DNA of 62,000 nt from Gnetum montanum (Eukaryota; Streptophyta; Gnetopsida; Gnetales; Gnetaceae): NCBI GenBank assembly GCA_015680685.1, contig MNCI01038288.1:8854-70853 (forward strand), in the 5' to 3' direction. The notes beneath the pieces were generated by a model. The model worked only from the letters and a program-made list of their open reading frames with translations. It searched no databases and was not told where the DNA came from. Shown here in pieces: positions 9,553 through 21,532 of this stretch (its first letter is position 1; each line of letters opens with the position of its first letter). Made by a program: the position numbers and the translations under genes.

Positions 9553-11750
9553 ATGGTGCCCCTGCTGTAGCTCTACTGCTATGCCTTGCTACTGGAAGTA
9601 GCTGTAGCCGTTGTGCTCCACCAACTTTCCCTTCGAACCATAAAACCCAAAGCAGAAGCAGAAGAACCAGCAGTAGCTGATGTTGGGCTGATGTTGCCGC
9701 CGGGTCTGGCGGGGCTGCCAGTACCGGGAAACCTTTTGCAAATGGTTAAGGCAGACACAGCCAAGCCCAAGCAATATCTGGCAGAACTGTCTGCCATATA
9801 CGGACCCCCATGCGGCTGCGCCTTGGCTGCAAAACCCTCATCATTGCTGAAGCTCCATTCTGCCATCTCCCTCCGCCGTTGGCATCTACACAGAGCAGTT
9901 TCTCGAATATATGCTGCAGGGAAATCTGCGCCGGTGGGTGTCCAGGATGTGGCGTTCTGGTGGTCTCTAACCCTCCTCGTTAAGATTGTCTTTGGCGGTC
10001 CTGTGTTTTGGAATAATAATGAGGACGAGAATTGTGCACAACTGCGCCAGTTTGGGAGATTTTAGCCAAGTACGCGGCCGCGGCTAATGTGGCCGACTTT
10101 TTACCGACCTTTTACCGGGCGCTTAAATGGATGGATCCGCAGGGCATCATGCGCGACTGTAGCAGGTATCTGCACAGATTTCACAGCGTTATCGATAAAT
10201 GGATCCATCAACGCCCCAGCATCAGCATGCTTGATGTTTTGCTCAATCTCGGCGGTTCCTCCCACATGTCGCTAGTGGATACCAAAGTATTAACCAGCGT
10301 AAGTGCACAGTTAGTTTTTCGAAGTCTTGTTTCAAAATTCAGATGCATTTTTGCCCAACATTGGTTGGAAAATTTCTTTTCGCGCTTTCTTTCTTTCCTC
10401 CTGTAAGAGTTCAGTTAAATTTATGATCAACTAGAGAAGTAGCACATAACCCCAATTCATAAAGTCTTGTTAGCTATGATGGATTAAGTCTCTTTGGACT
10501 GTGTAGTGATAGATCTAGAATATCCTCGTTATTATAGCGATTACATACAAAATTCCAACCTTGCTAACGAGACGGTTCAATGTTCTAGCCTTCTAGGTAT
10601 GGATTAGAGTTGAAATAAAATGGATATGGACAGGACACTCATCTCTGGTTGTAAATTCTGTATCCATTTAAAAAATGGAAAAATAAGCATGGCAAGCAGC
10701 TTCTGCTAACTAATTGATGTAAGATACTTTGACGCCATGCGGTGGTTTGGCCCTTGAAAATCTAAACTTATTTGTAAGTGGTCGACATCTTTGCTTTGAG
10801 GTTATGGCCTCTATGCCCTACAGAGGGACGATATTTTAACTTCTAAATATTTCAAAGGCATTGTTCACCTATCACTGCCATTACTCTGTTCATAACATTT
10901 AGGAACCACACCCTCAAAAACTATGACATCATGTAACAAGCCCCAAGATTTCATGCTACCGACTTACAAGGAACACAAGGTATTGTTTTCTTCTGTTTTT
11001 GTTAGAATATTATGAATAATGAATGTCTAACATTTCAATGATAATGATTTAACAGGAACTTGGTGGCTGGAACAAACACTACAAGCACAACTTTGGAATG
11101 GGCCATAGCAGGGCTTATACGGAATCCACACGTAATGAAGAAAGCCCAGCAACAAATCGAGAAGGTCGTTGGTCATGATAGACTAGTGGAGGTGAAGAAA
11201 GCCCAGCAAGAAATGGAGAAGGTCGTTGGTCATGAAAGACTAGTGGAGGAGAAAGACATGGCTGATTTGCCATATTTGAGGGCCATTGTTAAGGAAACTC
11301 TGCGTCTACATCCTGCAGCGCCTTTTCTGGTGCAACACAAAGCTGAACGTGATTGCATGATTGGGGATTTCCTGGTACCAAAAGATGCACAGGTCATTGT
11401 CAACTATTGGACCATTGCCAGAGACCCGGGGGTGTGGGAGGATCCTCTGAAATTCACACCAGAAAGGTTTTTGCATGCAAATGTGGACTTCAAAGAACGG
11501 AATTATGAGTTAATACCGGTTGGGTCGGGCAGATGAATGTGTGCGCGAATGCCGCTTGCTAACATGATGATTCACAGTTTTCTGGCTGCCTGCCCTGATT
11601 GAAGGATTTCATTGGGCCTGCATTGATAATGATGATGAGGTGGACATGGCTTCCCGAGTTGCAGTCACCATGCACAAGGCCCACCCGCTTGTGGTTAAAG
11701 CAACCCCACGTTTGGACTCCACTTTCTATCAGCAGGGGGCGTTGCAATAG
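9553..11750 (+). pseudogene. Cytochrome P450 pseudogene (CYP71 clan, A-type), copy A
   Basis: ER-anchored haem mono-oxygenase in origin. Exon 1 (9553-10298): hydrophobic anchor, hinge LPPGLAGLPVPGN, then YGP and VGIYTEQFLEYMLQGNLRRW in a shifted frame, and NVADFLP...LKWMDPQGI. Intron 10299-11055 (GT..AG). Exon 2: I-helix AGTNTTSTT, ETLRLHP (K-helix E-x-x-R), PERF, haem loop NYELIPVGSGR...C, and an end near KAHPLVVKATPRL. Lesions: TAG at 9568, deletion and frameshifts around 9800-9960, a 2-base phase error at the exon 2 start, TGA at 11534-11536 (replacing the Arg before the haem Cys) and a one-base shift near 11597. Two exons and sequence style fit the CYP76/CYP736/CYP75/CYP750 group; exact family not determined. 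Confidence 0.85.
11138..11251 (+). repeat. 57-bp in-frame tandem duplication inside P450 exon 2
   Basis: Two 57-bp units (11138-11194, 11195-11251) encode KKAQQQIEKVVGHDRLVEV and KKAQQEMEKVVGHERLVEE. Normal P450s have this J-helix segment once. Copy B at 46838 has instead lost part of the region. Confidence 0.9.
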
Positions 11751-12642
11751 TCCATAAAATGACTTGACTTGTTTAACCTATAAAAGCCTGGTGCCGGTAT
11801 TCCACTGAGCAGAGCATGTGTGGTTTAGTTATAAAGCCAGAAGGTTAATTTCTGATTGTATTCAAAAGTTGTAAATTCAAATCAGCAGACGTAACCATGA
11901 TTCAAATGACGTGTGGAGAATAGAAAACTTCTGAAAAAATGGCCATTTTTCTTTTTCATCTTTCTTTTTAAGTTGCAAATTGATTTTCAATATTCATAAG
12001 GATTTAAGTTATTTAGCTTGTGGACAGTTGATCTAACTCATAGACAATTTAACTGAAATTAAAATTTTTTAACTTTTATAGATTGTTTAAATCTATTTGA
12101 TGATATAAACATTTATGCCATGAGTTTTGAAAACATCATTAAGAAAATTTATGAGTCAATTAATTTATAATCTTGTTATAATTACAGTATTAGCCATATC
12201 CATAAAATCTATGTGTAACAATAAGGTATTAGCTTGGATTTGATTTAGAAACTGCAAGTTGTAGATTTGATTCTAACATATAGCATTGGTCTATGAATTT
12301 AACAAACAACCTTGCCTTTCATCAAATATTTTAAAAATTTATTAACTTATAAATTGCACATTCATTAACTCGGAAAATTTTTAATTTGAACTTACTTTTG
12401 TTCACTACAAGCCTACTTAAACTATTTTTTGCAAATTGTATTACCTACCATATCTAGAAAGTCAGAGTATCAATGAAAGTGTAGTGGAAGTAGGGCACTG
12501 AAGCAAACTACAAAGTAAAAATAACAACAACAATAAGTAACAATGAACAACTATAAGTGCAGAAGGCTAAGAGCTAGAACAATTAGAAGATGGATCATCA
12601 ACAATGGTAGTGGAGCAAACTGTAGAGTAGCAGCAATGATGG
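11751..12642. other. P450 3′ flank
   Basis: AT-rich, no gene seen. A stretch rich in aac/aat triplets at 12520-12642 resembles the sequence beyond the other end of the LTR element (15396-15510). Confidence 0.5.
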
Positions 12643-13242
12643 TGTTGTGGCCAACCTCACCCATGCTATTGCATGGGGCCATTGTTAACAAAACTATTAT
12701 GTAAAATCATATACCATTTCACTAAGCAATGTTGACGTGTGGGAAGGTAAACTAATGTGAAGGGAGGTGGACCCACATGCAAGGAGGTGAAACATCACTA
12801 GCAAGCAGCTATAAATTAGAGAACAAAGATGATGGTAGGAAGGGGAGCAAGCACCTCCTTAACAAATCAAGCTCTTTTCTTGAACAACTACATCTCTCTC
12901 CATTGAGGTGCACACAAATGTGCAGGGGGGCCTCTAGGGGCTAAGAAACTAGAGGGTGGTGGTTTTTTCTCTCTCTTTTCTCCTATTTTTCTTGGGGGAT
13001 AATGGTGCAGCCATGCACAAACAGTGGGCATGATAGGTGGGTTCTTCCATTTCTTTATTTTTGGCAATAGACCGATGACAGTCAGCAGTGGTAGAGTTAC
13101 ATGGATGACAATCAACAATCTTAACAAGAAACTAAGAGGCTGTAGTTTTCTTTTCCCTTTTCATGGTAGACCCGTGATGGCAGCAAATGTAGGATTGGAG
13201 ATAGCAATGCATCTACCAACACATGATAGCAAGATCTAGTAG

Positions 13243-13273
<31 letters not shown>

Positions 13274-13778
13274 CTGGTGTTGCAGTAGTAGATAGTAGCA
13301 ATTGTAGGCATAGGTTCTACAATTTCATTCTATTTTTAGTAAGGGATGCATCCACATCAAGGTTCTCCAAATAGGGACAAATTTCTCTCTCTCATGCTAA
13401 TGACAAGGCATGTTCTATCTATGTGTCATAGACACATCAGTGGGCTCCTTCATCTAGCCTCTTCTCTCTTTGTCCCTACTCCAATGGCTATAGGTAGTGT
13501 TGGCTACAACAACATCTGCAACAGATCAACAATAAACAACAACAGCTAGGAAGCATGGAAAATTTATTTTGGTTATGCTTTATATTCTTGAATTTGAGAC
13601 ACTTATTTCAATTAAAATTTTCATTTTTTTTACTATTTTCAAAAGGCTACATAGCCCTCTCCAACTGAGACTATTCCTAGGTCTCAGTTACCCATACAAG
13701 AGGCACCCTAGGCAATAGTATCCTAAAACAAGTTTGTCTTTTCTGGGTTTTGGTGCATCCAAGATTTATGCATCAACA
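12643..13778 (+). repeat. Compact element 5′ LTR, copy A
   Basis: Starts TGTTGTGGCC, ends ATCAACA. Contains a (CT)n run at 13243-13270. Pairs with 14193-15395; the two differ by scattered substitutions and small indels. Confidence 0.85.
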
Positions 13779-14192
13779 CCTTTTTGGTGCTAGAAGGAAA
13801 GCCTTTCTCCCGCCTTTTGTTTATGAGCTCTTCTTGCCATTTTCTTATAGCTATTTTATTTCTCATCTTGTCTTGGAAACTATTGAATTTTTTTAAAACC
13901 TTTGTCTTTAGATCCTTTATTTTTTTCCTTTTTCGCATGCTTCCCATTTTCTAAAAATTGTTGTTATCAAAACCTTTTTTCTATAACCCTTGTTTCCCAA
14001 TTCCATTTTTGAGTTTTTGATTTTGGTGGTCCTTACCTAAGTCCTAACTTGGGTGAGGTTGGGTGAGGTTGTTTTATTATTCAATTTTAAATTTATTTTT
14101 TAAAATTCTTCTTATTTTATATTTTTCTTTTAAGATTTTATGGTTTTTGTTGCTCCTTGCACTTGCATGCAATGTTTTGTTTGGAGGCTAAG

Positions 14193-14845
14193 TGTTGTGG
14201 CCAACCTCGCCCATGCTATCGCATGGAACCATGATCAACAAAACTATCTTGTAAAATCATACATCATTTCACCAAGCAATGTTGACATGCAAGGAGGTGA
14301 ATTAATGTGTAAGGAGGTGGATTGATGTGTGGAAAGGTGAATCGATGTGTGAGGAGGTGGACCAACATGTAGAAAGGTAAAATGTCACTAATAGGTAGCT
14401 ATAAAACAAAGAACGAAAATGACATTAAGAGGGGGGGAGGGGGGTGAGGGCCTCCTTAACAAATTAGGCTCTCTTTCTAAACAACTACATCTCTCTCCAT
14501 TGAGGCATATGTAGATGGGTAGGGGGAGTCTTTAGTCGCTGAGCAACTAGAGAATGACGATTTTCTATCTCTTTCTTCTTCTATTTTTCTTGGTATGATA
14601 GTGGTGCAACCATGCACGAATGACCAATGTAGTAGGTTGGTTCTATTATCCCATTTCTTTATTCTTGGCAATAGACTGATGATAGTCAGCAATAGCAGAG
14701 CTACATGGATGATTATCAACAATCTCAGTAGGAAACCAAGAGGTTGTAGTTTTCTTTTCCCTTTTCATCGTAGACCCATGATGGTTGCAAACGTAGGACT
14801 GGAGATAGCAACATGTCTACTGGCACATGACAACACGATTTGGTA

Positions 14846-14900
<55 letters not shown>

Positions 14901-15395
14901 GCTATGGTGTTGCAGCAATAGATAGCAGTAGTTGCAAGCACAAGTTCTACAATTCCATTCTATTTTTAGTGGATGGTGCATCCATGATAGGATTCTTCAA
15001 ATAGAGGAAAATTTCCCCCTCTCATGTTGGCAATAGGGCACATTTTGTTTATGTATCAGAGACACATCAACAAGCCCCTTGATCCAACCTCTTCTCTCTC
15101 CCTCCCTCCTCTGATGGCTATAGGTGGTGTTGGGTATGACAACATCTATAATGGACTAGCAGTAGCAGCCTAGAAGAAGGGAAAATTTATTTTGATTGCC
15201 TTTTGTATTCTTGAATTTGAGATACTCATTCCAATTAAATTTATTTTCTTTTACTATTTTCAAAAGGCCACATAGCCCTCTCCAATTGAGACTATTCTTG
15301 AGGTTCCCTACCCATACAGGAGGCACCCTAGGTAATAGTATCCTAAAACAAGTTTTTCCCCCAATGTTAGTGTAACCAAAATTTATGCATCAACA
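14193..15395 (+). repeat. Compact element 3′ LTR, copy A
   Basis: Same ends as the 5′ LTR. Contains a long (CT)n run (14850-14898) and, at 14431-14450, a G-rich stretch of runs of 7, 6 and 3 G that could form a quadruplex; the latter is broken in copy B. Confidence 0.85.
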
Positions 15396-16572
15396 TATGG
15401 TAGCAAGTAGCAATGGATAGCTATAAGTGTGGATGGTTAAGATTTGTAGCAACTAAAAGATGGATCAACACTGGTGGTGAGCAATGGCTAGAATTGCCAC
15501 ATGAGTTACAATAGCATAGTAGTAGAGACAAGTCAAGGGCAACTGCTACTACAATAGGAAGAGAAAAAGAAAAGTTCTAATATTCAACTACAAAGAGCTT
15601 ATATTTATTTCCACCATGGAAGTGTAGAATTAGCAAGCAACCAATAACAAAAGGTATAAAGCATCAGTCTTATGGACTCTTTGTAGTGGGAATTGTGGAG
15701 CTGTACAATGGATAGTAGAGTGGTCTATTGCTACTACAATAGCAATCACTCATCTTTATTATGGCATGCTTGATCATGGGAATCAAATGTACTATAATGC
15801 ACATGAACCTAACATACGCTCATAATGCACATGAACCCAACATCCTCCCAGTTGCCTAAGATAGCATATGCCATAAAGGCTTCAACTGTGCTCATCTAGC
15901 AACTAATTCCTTTTGTAAAGACAAATCCATGATGTGATCCATCTAAGTTCCTTTTTCTATATTTGGAAATTGTATATTGGTAACTAGTTAAGGCCAATAT
16001 AGAGACATTAATCCTAGAGTAGCTCAAAGATGCTCCAAACTTATCAAAATCACATTGGCCCATATATCTCTAATTCCTTCAAGTGTCATACTTAACCTCT
16101 TGTTTATAATGAGTGAAGTAAGATATTCATGATCATATCACTACTCAAAGGTAATATAACTTGGCAACTATGAATAAAGTGCATAGATGTGATCAAAATG
16201 TTAGCCCTTTATTCTAATGTTGTTAGGCTTTAAATAAACTATTTTCTCAGTGATGTCCTATGAGGCCATAATATTCATGGCTATATATAACATTTTAAAG
16301 TAGCAATCATCAACCTTTCGTTTGATGACATAGTTAAAGGTTAAAAGAGAACTTATGAGAAATAACTATGTTGTATTCATAAGGACTCACATGATGAGGA
16401 AGTAAGGATCTATTCACTTACATTCTTACACTTGGATTATTAGCACATGTACCATGAAATACATGCTATAATAGAGAGTCTCATCTACAAGTGAGTGCAT
16501 GTCTCTTTCTCTAATACCAAAAGAACCTTGGTTCATTTAGTTCTTAAGAAAATAACCTAAGTTCTTTATGAT
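15396..16572. other. Flank between the compact element and element II
   Basis: No gene seen. 15396-16213 belongs to the duplicated segment; 16214-16572 is unique here and AT-rich. It ends with atgat, the target duplication of element II. Confidence 0.5.
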
Positions 16573-17437
16573 TTATGAATTGTGGTTAACTAGGCCCCAT
16601 ATACTGAGCCTGCTACATATACTAGGCCCCATATACTAAGCTCGCTACGTATACGTGGCCCTGTATACGCAGCCCCATATATGCAATGTCTATTCTAGCC
16701 TATAAATAAGCATGCACCTATTGTGCTTAGGCATCTTAGGAATTAGTTGTAGCCAGCATCTTGTAGTTTGTTCCCATAAGAGTTAGAATATTTTCTCAGT
16801 GCATGCCCATAGTGTGATGCTTGTAATTGTATGGAACCTTTATTCGAGTGTGATGTACTTGTACACACACATGATTGGCAATAAAGATCATGATTACTTC
16901 ATCATTGTAGCATTCACTTAGTTTAATTATCTAATTTTTATTGTTATTTATTGTTTTCTTAGTTAATATTTCTTTACCATCATTTACTATTCTTGTTGTT
17001 AACTGCAAAATGAGTACGACCTAATCATGAGCATTTAAGTATGACTACTTGGTAACCCAGTAGCATACCTAGGATCTAGGCTTGGTAATCCTAGTAGTAG
17101 TCATGCACGAGGTCGAAGATGTGCATGGGTGATTAAGGAATGGATGCTCATGCACTTAGGCTAGCTTAGACTTCATTTCCTACTACTTATTAGTTTAATC
17201 AAGATTATTTTCCATTGTCTCTAGGAGTAACATTAGTTTAGGATCACATCATACGCCTCACTCTAGACTAAACCATATGTGACAAAGCAAATACTAGTCT
17301 AGGTGGGAAGATAATGAACTACGATCAACGTGTAATAATCTAGATACCACAACTAGCTTGCCCATGGAGTTTGATCAGATCGTGCGTGAACACTCGTATT
17401 CATATGATTGAGGGTAGGGGTACCTCGCTGCTTATCA
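16573..17437 (+). repeat. Element II 5′ LTR
   Basis: Start TTATGAATTGTGG corresponds to TGATGAATCGTGG of the 3′ LTR with the second base mutated. U3 carries repeated GTATAC/CATATACTAGGCC units (16585-16685), then TATAAATA at 16701-16708 and AATAAA at 16880-16885 within the R region. Confidence 0.85.
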
Positions 17438-17457
17438 TTGGATCCATTGCCAAGGAC
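17438..17457 (+). other. Element II primer binding site
   Basis: TTGGATCCATTGCCAAGG directly follows the LTR and matches the tRNA-Asp complement at most positions. Confidence 0.65.
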
Positions 17458-17574
17458 GATGCTAGCTATTTAGATTAGTTATATCATACAAGATCATTGT
17501 AACAAGTATTAACGATATATTCTTTAGAAAAGAAATTAAATTCAATTCAATTAAGTCACACATAGTTCACAACA

Positions 17575-19150
17575 ATGTCTCTCTCACAAGACTATGACAA
17601 CACAACAACTAGTAGGACAACTCATTGGAGAACCAATAAATTATATGATAATGAAGATGAAGTTTGGACTACCCAATTTGATGTAGGGGTCTCTTATGAT
17701 CATCAACGCAAACAACATCATCCCAAATCACAACTGCATAACATACCTAGTGATGATGAACCCCTACTGGCCACTACAATCTTAACAAAAATACAAGAGG
17801 TTGTTTGAATAGCCCGCATGCATCGTAAGGAAAGTTGTCTACATGTGCTTGATTTAAACAACTTTCCCAAGTTTCCAGGAGGCTATGATTTAGATCTGCA
17901 AGAAGATTTACAAGCCTTCTATGATGCCTATACATGGAACAATATTGATAATGGGTAAAAAAAACTTAAGCTCTTTTCTTTGACACTCGTTGGCCAAGAA
18001 AAAGTATGGTATAGGTTGTTAAAACCAAAATCAATTCGATGTTGGACGACAATGGTAGAACTCTTGAATGAAAGATATCAAACCTATGCGAGAGTGTCAA
18101 CCTTGAGGAGACAAATCCAAGAATGGAAACAAGTGCAACATGAACCCTTGGACATGGCCTTAGAAAGATATTATGCACTATTAAAAAATTTCCCAAGCCA
18201 TGGGTTCTCCAAGGAAAGGCTAATGTACCATATCATAGATGGGCTCTGTAATGAAACAAAGGAGATCCTAGGGATGTACACCTGAGGTCAACTATATGAG
18301 CTACAAACCCATCAATTCCAAGAGCTTATTAAGTGTGTAGCAAAAGAAGAAGGAGAAATAGCCAAATGGAAGAATATTGAAAGTTCTCAATAGGACCAAA
18401 ATCTCAACTTAACAAGGGTCCATGATCATGAATAGGAGAAATTAACTCACTTCAAGGAGGTGGAATCATCTTTGCCAAACCTACAATCACTAGATGAAAT
18501 TGAGACAAAGATCAATAAGATGATGGATTGGGTACTTGAAAGATGTGGACAATATGCCAACATTATTAGAGGAAGAACTATGCCAAATCTAGAAACAGGA
18601 TAGGACACCACACGACAATCGAAACAAAGGGTAGAAGATAATAAGAATAAGAACTCAACTACCAATTTCACATATCAATGTAACATCTATCTGTACGATC
18701 ACCCCAAAGGCCAATGTCTAGTCTTGTCACATTTACATGAGCATTGGAGAGGAATGTTACATCCATATTTCCTACAGAAATATCAAGTTCAACCACAGTG
18801 GAGAAAACCTCAGTCATGGGGGAGGCGACTGCCAATTAGACCATACCCTTCATATGTCCCAACACCAAATTCTTATTATGTTCAGCACTCTGTTTCTCCA
18901 ATGGGATCAGCATCATCTACCTCACCTCATTGTTATCATTCTCCCAAGTACTATCCACCCATGTCCTCTCCAACAAGATCACCACCTCATGTGTCTTACA
19001 CTCTCCTCAACCTCAATATTCTCATACTTCACCCCCTTCTACATCAGCACCAGCTATGCTAGAAGATTTTGCACCACAGCACCAACCTACAAATGTTACT
19101 TGTGCTGCTACTTTCAACAACAGTGGAGGTCCTTCACAACATTGAAGGAA
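17575..19150 (+). pseudogene. Element II gag
   Basis: Athila-like gag with two stops in the N-terminal third (near 17806 and 17956) and more later. Visible in order: a polar N-terminus from ATG 17575; NNFPKFPGGYDLDLQEDLQAF; the gag domain WTTMVELLNERYQTYARV, RYYALLKNFPSHGFSKE and HIIDGLCNETKEILG (17980-18285); a KEEGEIAKW helix; the motif C-x6-HPKGQC-x4-H at 18676-18729; then a Pro/Ser/Tyr-rich tail. The order is the same as in elements I and III. The gag domain itself (17980-18285) is open. Confidence 0.75.
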
Positions 19151-21518
19151 TCCCTTCTTTGGACGTGACTATTGAAAGGGACACCATAGTTCAAAAACCA
19201 TTGCATCCACCAACTTAACACAAGTTTAGCACTGTGATGCTTCTTCTTCCTCAAACCTAATGCCTCTTGTTACTCTATCTAGGCCAACAATTAACACTCT
19301 AACAACCATGGAGCCCAATGAATATTGCCACATGGGGAGACATGTTGATCCTTGCATACCATCTTATGATCACAAATACCATAGTGGATCAACTCCTTAT
19401 AAATTAACCACATCTTATAACTTTTCCCACTATGTCAACACTAATCAAGTGTGTGAACCCCAATGGGGTAAGTATGACCAAGTCCTAATATTTCAAACAT
19501 GCAAGGATCCCCACCTTCCATTTATTAATTCTAGCCATGCTCAACCATTTAGCTATGGGGGTATCCTCCATTCTAACAACATAGAATTAATAAATAGTTT
19601 TTTTTTCTTTAATTTTCAACTTTTTTTTCTAGTTTTTCACCTTTTAATTTTTTTTTTCCTTTTGTCTTTTCATCTTTTTATGATTAATCTCATCTAGGAA
19701 TAAAACACTCATGTGGCTCGCTGGTTAAGGTGTTGTTTTATGTTATCAAGTCTCAGGTGATTAATTATTTGAATAGATAATCCACCACATCCACCCAACC
19801 ATTCTATTAATAAGAGGTTCTACTCTAGGTACGATGATATTCTTGACATCATTAAAAATTAAAGTAAATTTGTGCTCATTATGCCCATAGTGAAAAATGA
19901 TGGACTAAGAGGGAATGTCCAGAGTGTGACATCAAGGGAACTTGTGGATTCTCTTTGGTGACATTTTTAGATGCTATTATGCAGCTTAGTTTTACTAAGA
20001 TCCTTGTAGATCTAAAAAAAATGGAAGTAAGAGTATTAAAGGCATCCAATAAAGAACCTAACACTATTCTAGGGGGTCCCACTAGAAAGACATGCACCCA
20101 TGCCTGAAGGTAGGTGACTTCTCTGGATTAAGATTACTCCAAAAAAAAAGAGTGTGCCAAAGTGGCCAAACAAAAAGTATGCTGCAAAAAAATTCCAAGT
20201 CACTCCTCCCTTGCACAAAATGCCAAGTGATCATATGCCTTGTTGTCATGGTCCTCTTATGGTTTTTCATCATTGGATGAAATAATGCGATGTCATGGAT
20301 CGAAGGAATGGACTTGGTCTTGATTTTGGAGTGATGGGCTAATTACACATTAATCATGCCCTACACTCAACATTCAGTGTGCCCTAAGTCAGTTACTTCA
20401 CATCCCAATCTCTGCAATTTCTTCTCTGATTCATTCCATCTCGTTGTTCATGTATTTGTGACCCATGTCCTATGTAGCATTGACTTCATACCTTATCATG
20501 GTGGTATCTACATGTGTGTGTTGTTGCATCAGTATAGATTACATTTAACCCTTCTAGTATCTATAGACATTTTAAGGTGTGGTTGCATAAGGGCATTATA
20601 GGTTGGAACCTACTTTGCGGAGGACCCACTTGCGTGACTTTTGTAATTTGTACTTGTTGCACACCACCACATCATTTTTTATCCTCCAAGTACTTCATTG
20701 CCAAATATATTCTTTTCTTTGTCATCATTTTATCAAACGTTCCTCAAACCATGTCTGCCATTAAACTTTTAGGGCAACTTCCTTGAAAAAATTTCTAACT
20801 CTAAAATCACACTAAGTGAAGAGTTCAACATTTATTAAAGACAATGAGTAAGGTATGAAATCATTGAAATTTTTTCTCAATAGCCTTACTAACAATTGAT
20901 CTTTGTGTGATCATAGATGGCCCCTAAAAGAAGACAAAAAGGAGGACCTTCTCAAGGTCCAACCAAACAACCTGGGGGAGGCAGAGGCCAAGGACCTTAT
21001 GCAGAACATGTAGAGAAAAAGGCAATCATTTAGCATCCATCATGAAACCCTTGTTACTACATAATCTATCCAAGAAAAGGGAGGAGAGGTCAAGGCCCAA
21101 GCCTATGAAGAGGAATGATGGCTATTTGCGATATGGCATGTCAAGGCCAATCAAATGTTCCTACAGCTACTGTGTCCATAAAAAGTGCCAACTCCATCAA
21201 ACATTGGAACATCAGCATGGATGGCTCATAATCCTCAAATAGAAGAGGAGAAACGTTAGGTTCTTCTTCATTGGTATCAATCTCAGAAGCCTGATGCATA
21301 GGACAAAGGAAAGGCACTCATGGAGGAGCCACTACCACTAGGATCCACATGAGTTCCAACAAAGTTTTGTAATTCTGTGTCTATGTCCCAATTTTATTTT
21401 TTTCATATCTGTTGTGGCATGAATAAATTTTTGGTTAGTCAATAATCCCATATCTATCCACTGTGTAATCAATTGATCTTGTTCCTCACTTTCTTTAACT
21501 CAAGGACAAGTTGTTATT
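19151..21518 (+). other. Element II 3′ non-coding region
   Basis: No protein family is recognised. It has a T-rich tract (19590-19690) and, at about 20560-20640, a block shared with elements III and V (gcattataggttggaacc, then tactttgcggaggaccc). The same layout follows the coding part in the other two. Confidence 0.6.
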
Positions 21519-21532
21519 AAGTCATGGGGGTA
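21519..21532 (+). other. Element II polypurine tract
   Basis: aagtcatgggggta lies directly before the 3′ LTR start TGATGAATCG. The same motif precedes the 3′ LTR of element III. Confidence 0.7.

Larger units (their letters stand above)
12643..15395 (+). mobile_element. Compact non-coding LTR retrotransposon (TRIM/LARD-like), copy A
   Basis: 2753 bp: two direct repeats of 1136 bp (12643-13778) and 1203 bp (14193-15395) around 414 bp. Both repeats begin TGTTGTGGCC and end ATCAACA, giving the 5-bp inverted ends TGTTG/CAACA. Flanks are gatgg (12638-12642) and tatgg (15396-15400), a 5-bp target duplication with one change. Just inside the left repeat, TTGGTGCTAGAAGGA could be a primer site; before the right one a purine-rich ggaggctaag could be the polypurine tract. 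No gag, protease or polymerase is visible, so it depended on other elements. The LTRs make up about 85% of its length. Confidence 0.85.
10880..16213 (+). repeat. Duplicated segment, copy A
   Basis: About 5.33 kb that recurs in the same orientation at 46567-51789. It runs from inside the P450 intron through exon 2, the 3′ flank and the compact LTR element to a shared ttagccctttatt at 16201-16213. Because it is continuous with P450 exon 1 on the left, this looks like the source copy. Confidence 0.92.

Noticed and set aside
9586-10065. Intact 159-codon protein
   Set aside because: It is P450 exon 1 read through frameshifts; the correct frame changes at least twice within it.
13723-13947. 74-codon Lys/Arg-rich frame on the minus strand of the compact element
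   Set aside because: The same region in copy B has several stops, so the frame is not preserved.
10880-16213. Duplicated segment as a Helitron
   Set aside because: The ends lack TC at the 5′ side and CTRR with a hairpin at the 3′ side, and the flanks are not A/T insertions.
19711-19790. tRNA-like SINE head (tggctcgctggttaaggtg resembles a pol III A box)
   Set aside because: No B box at the right distance and no tRNA fold or tail could be seen.
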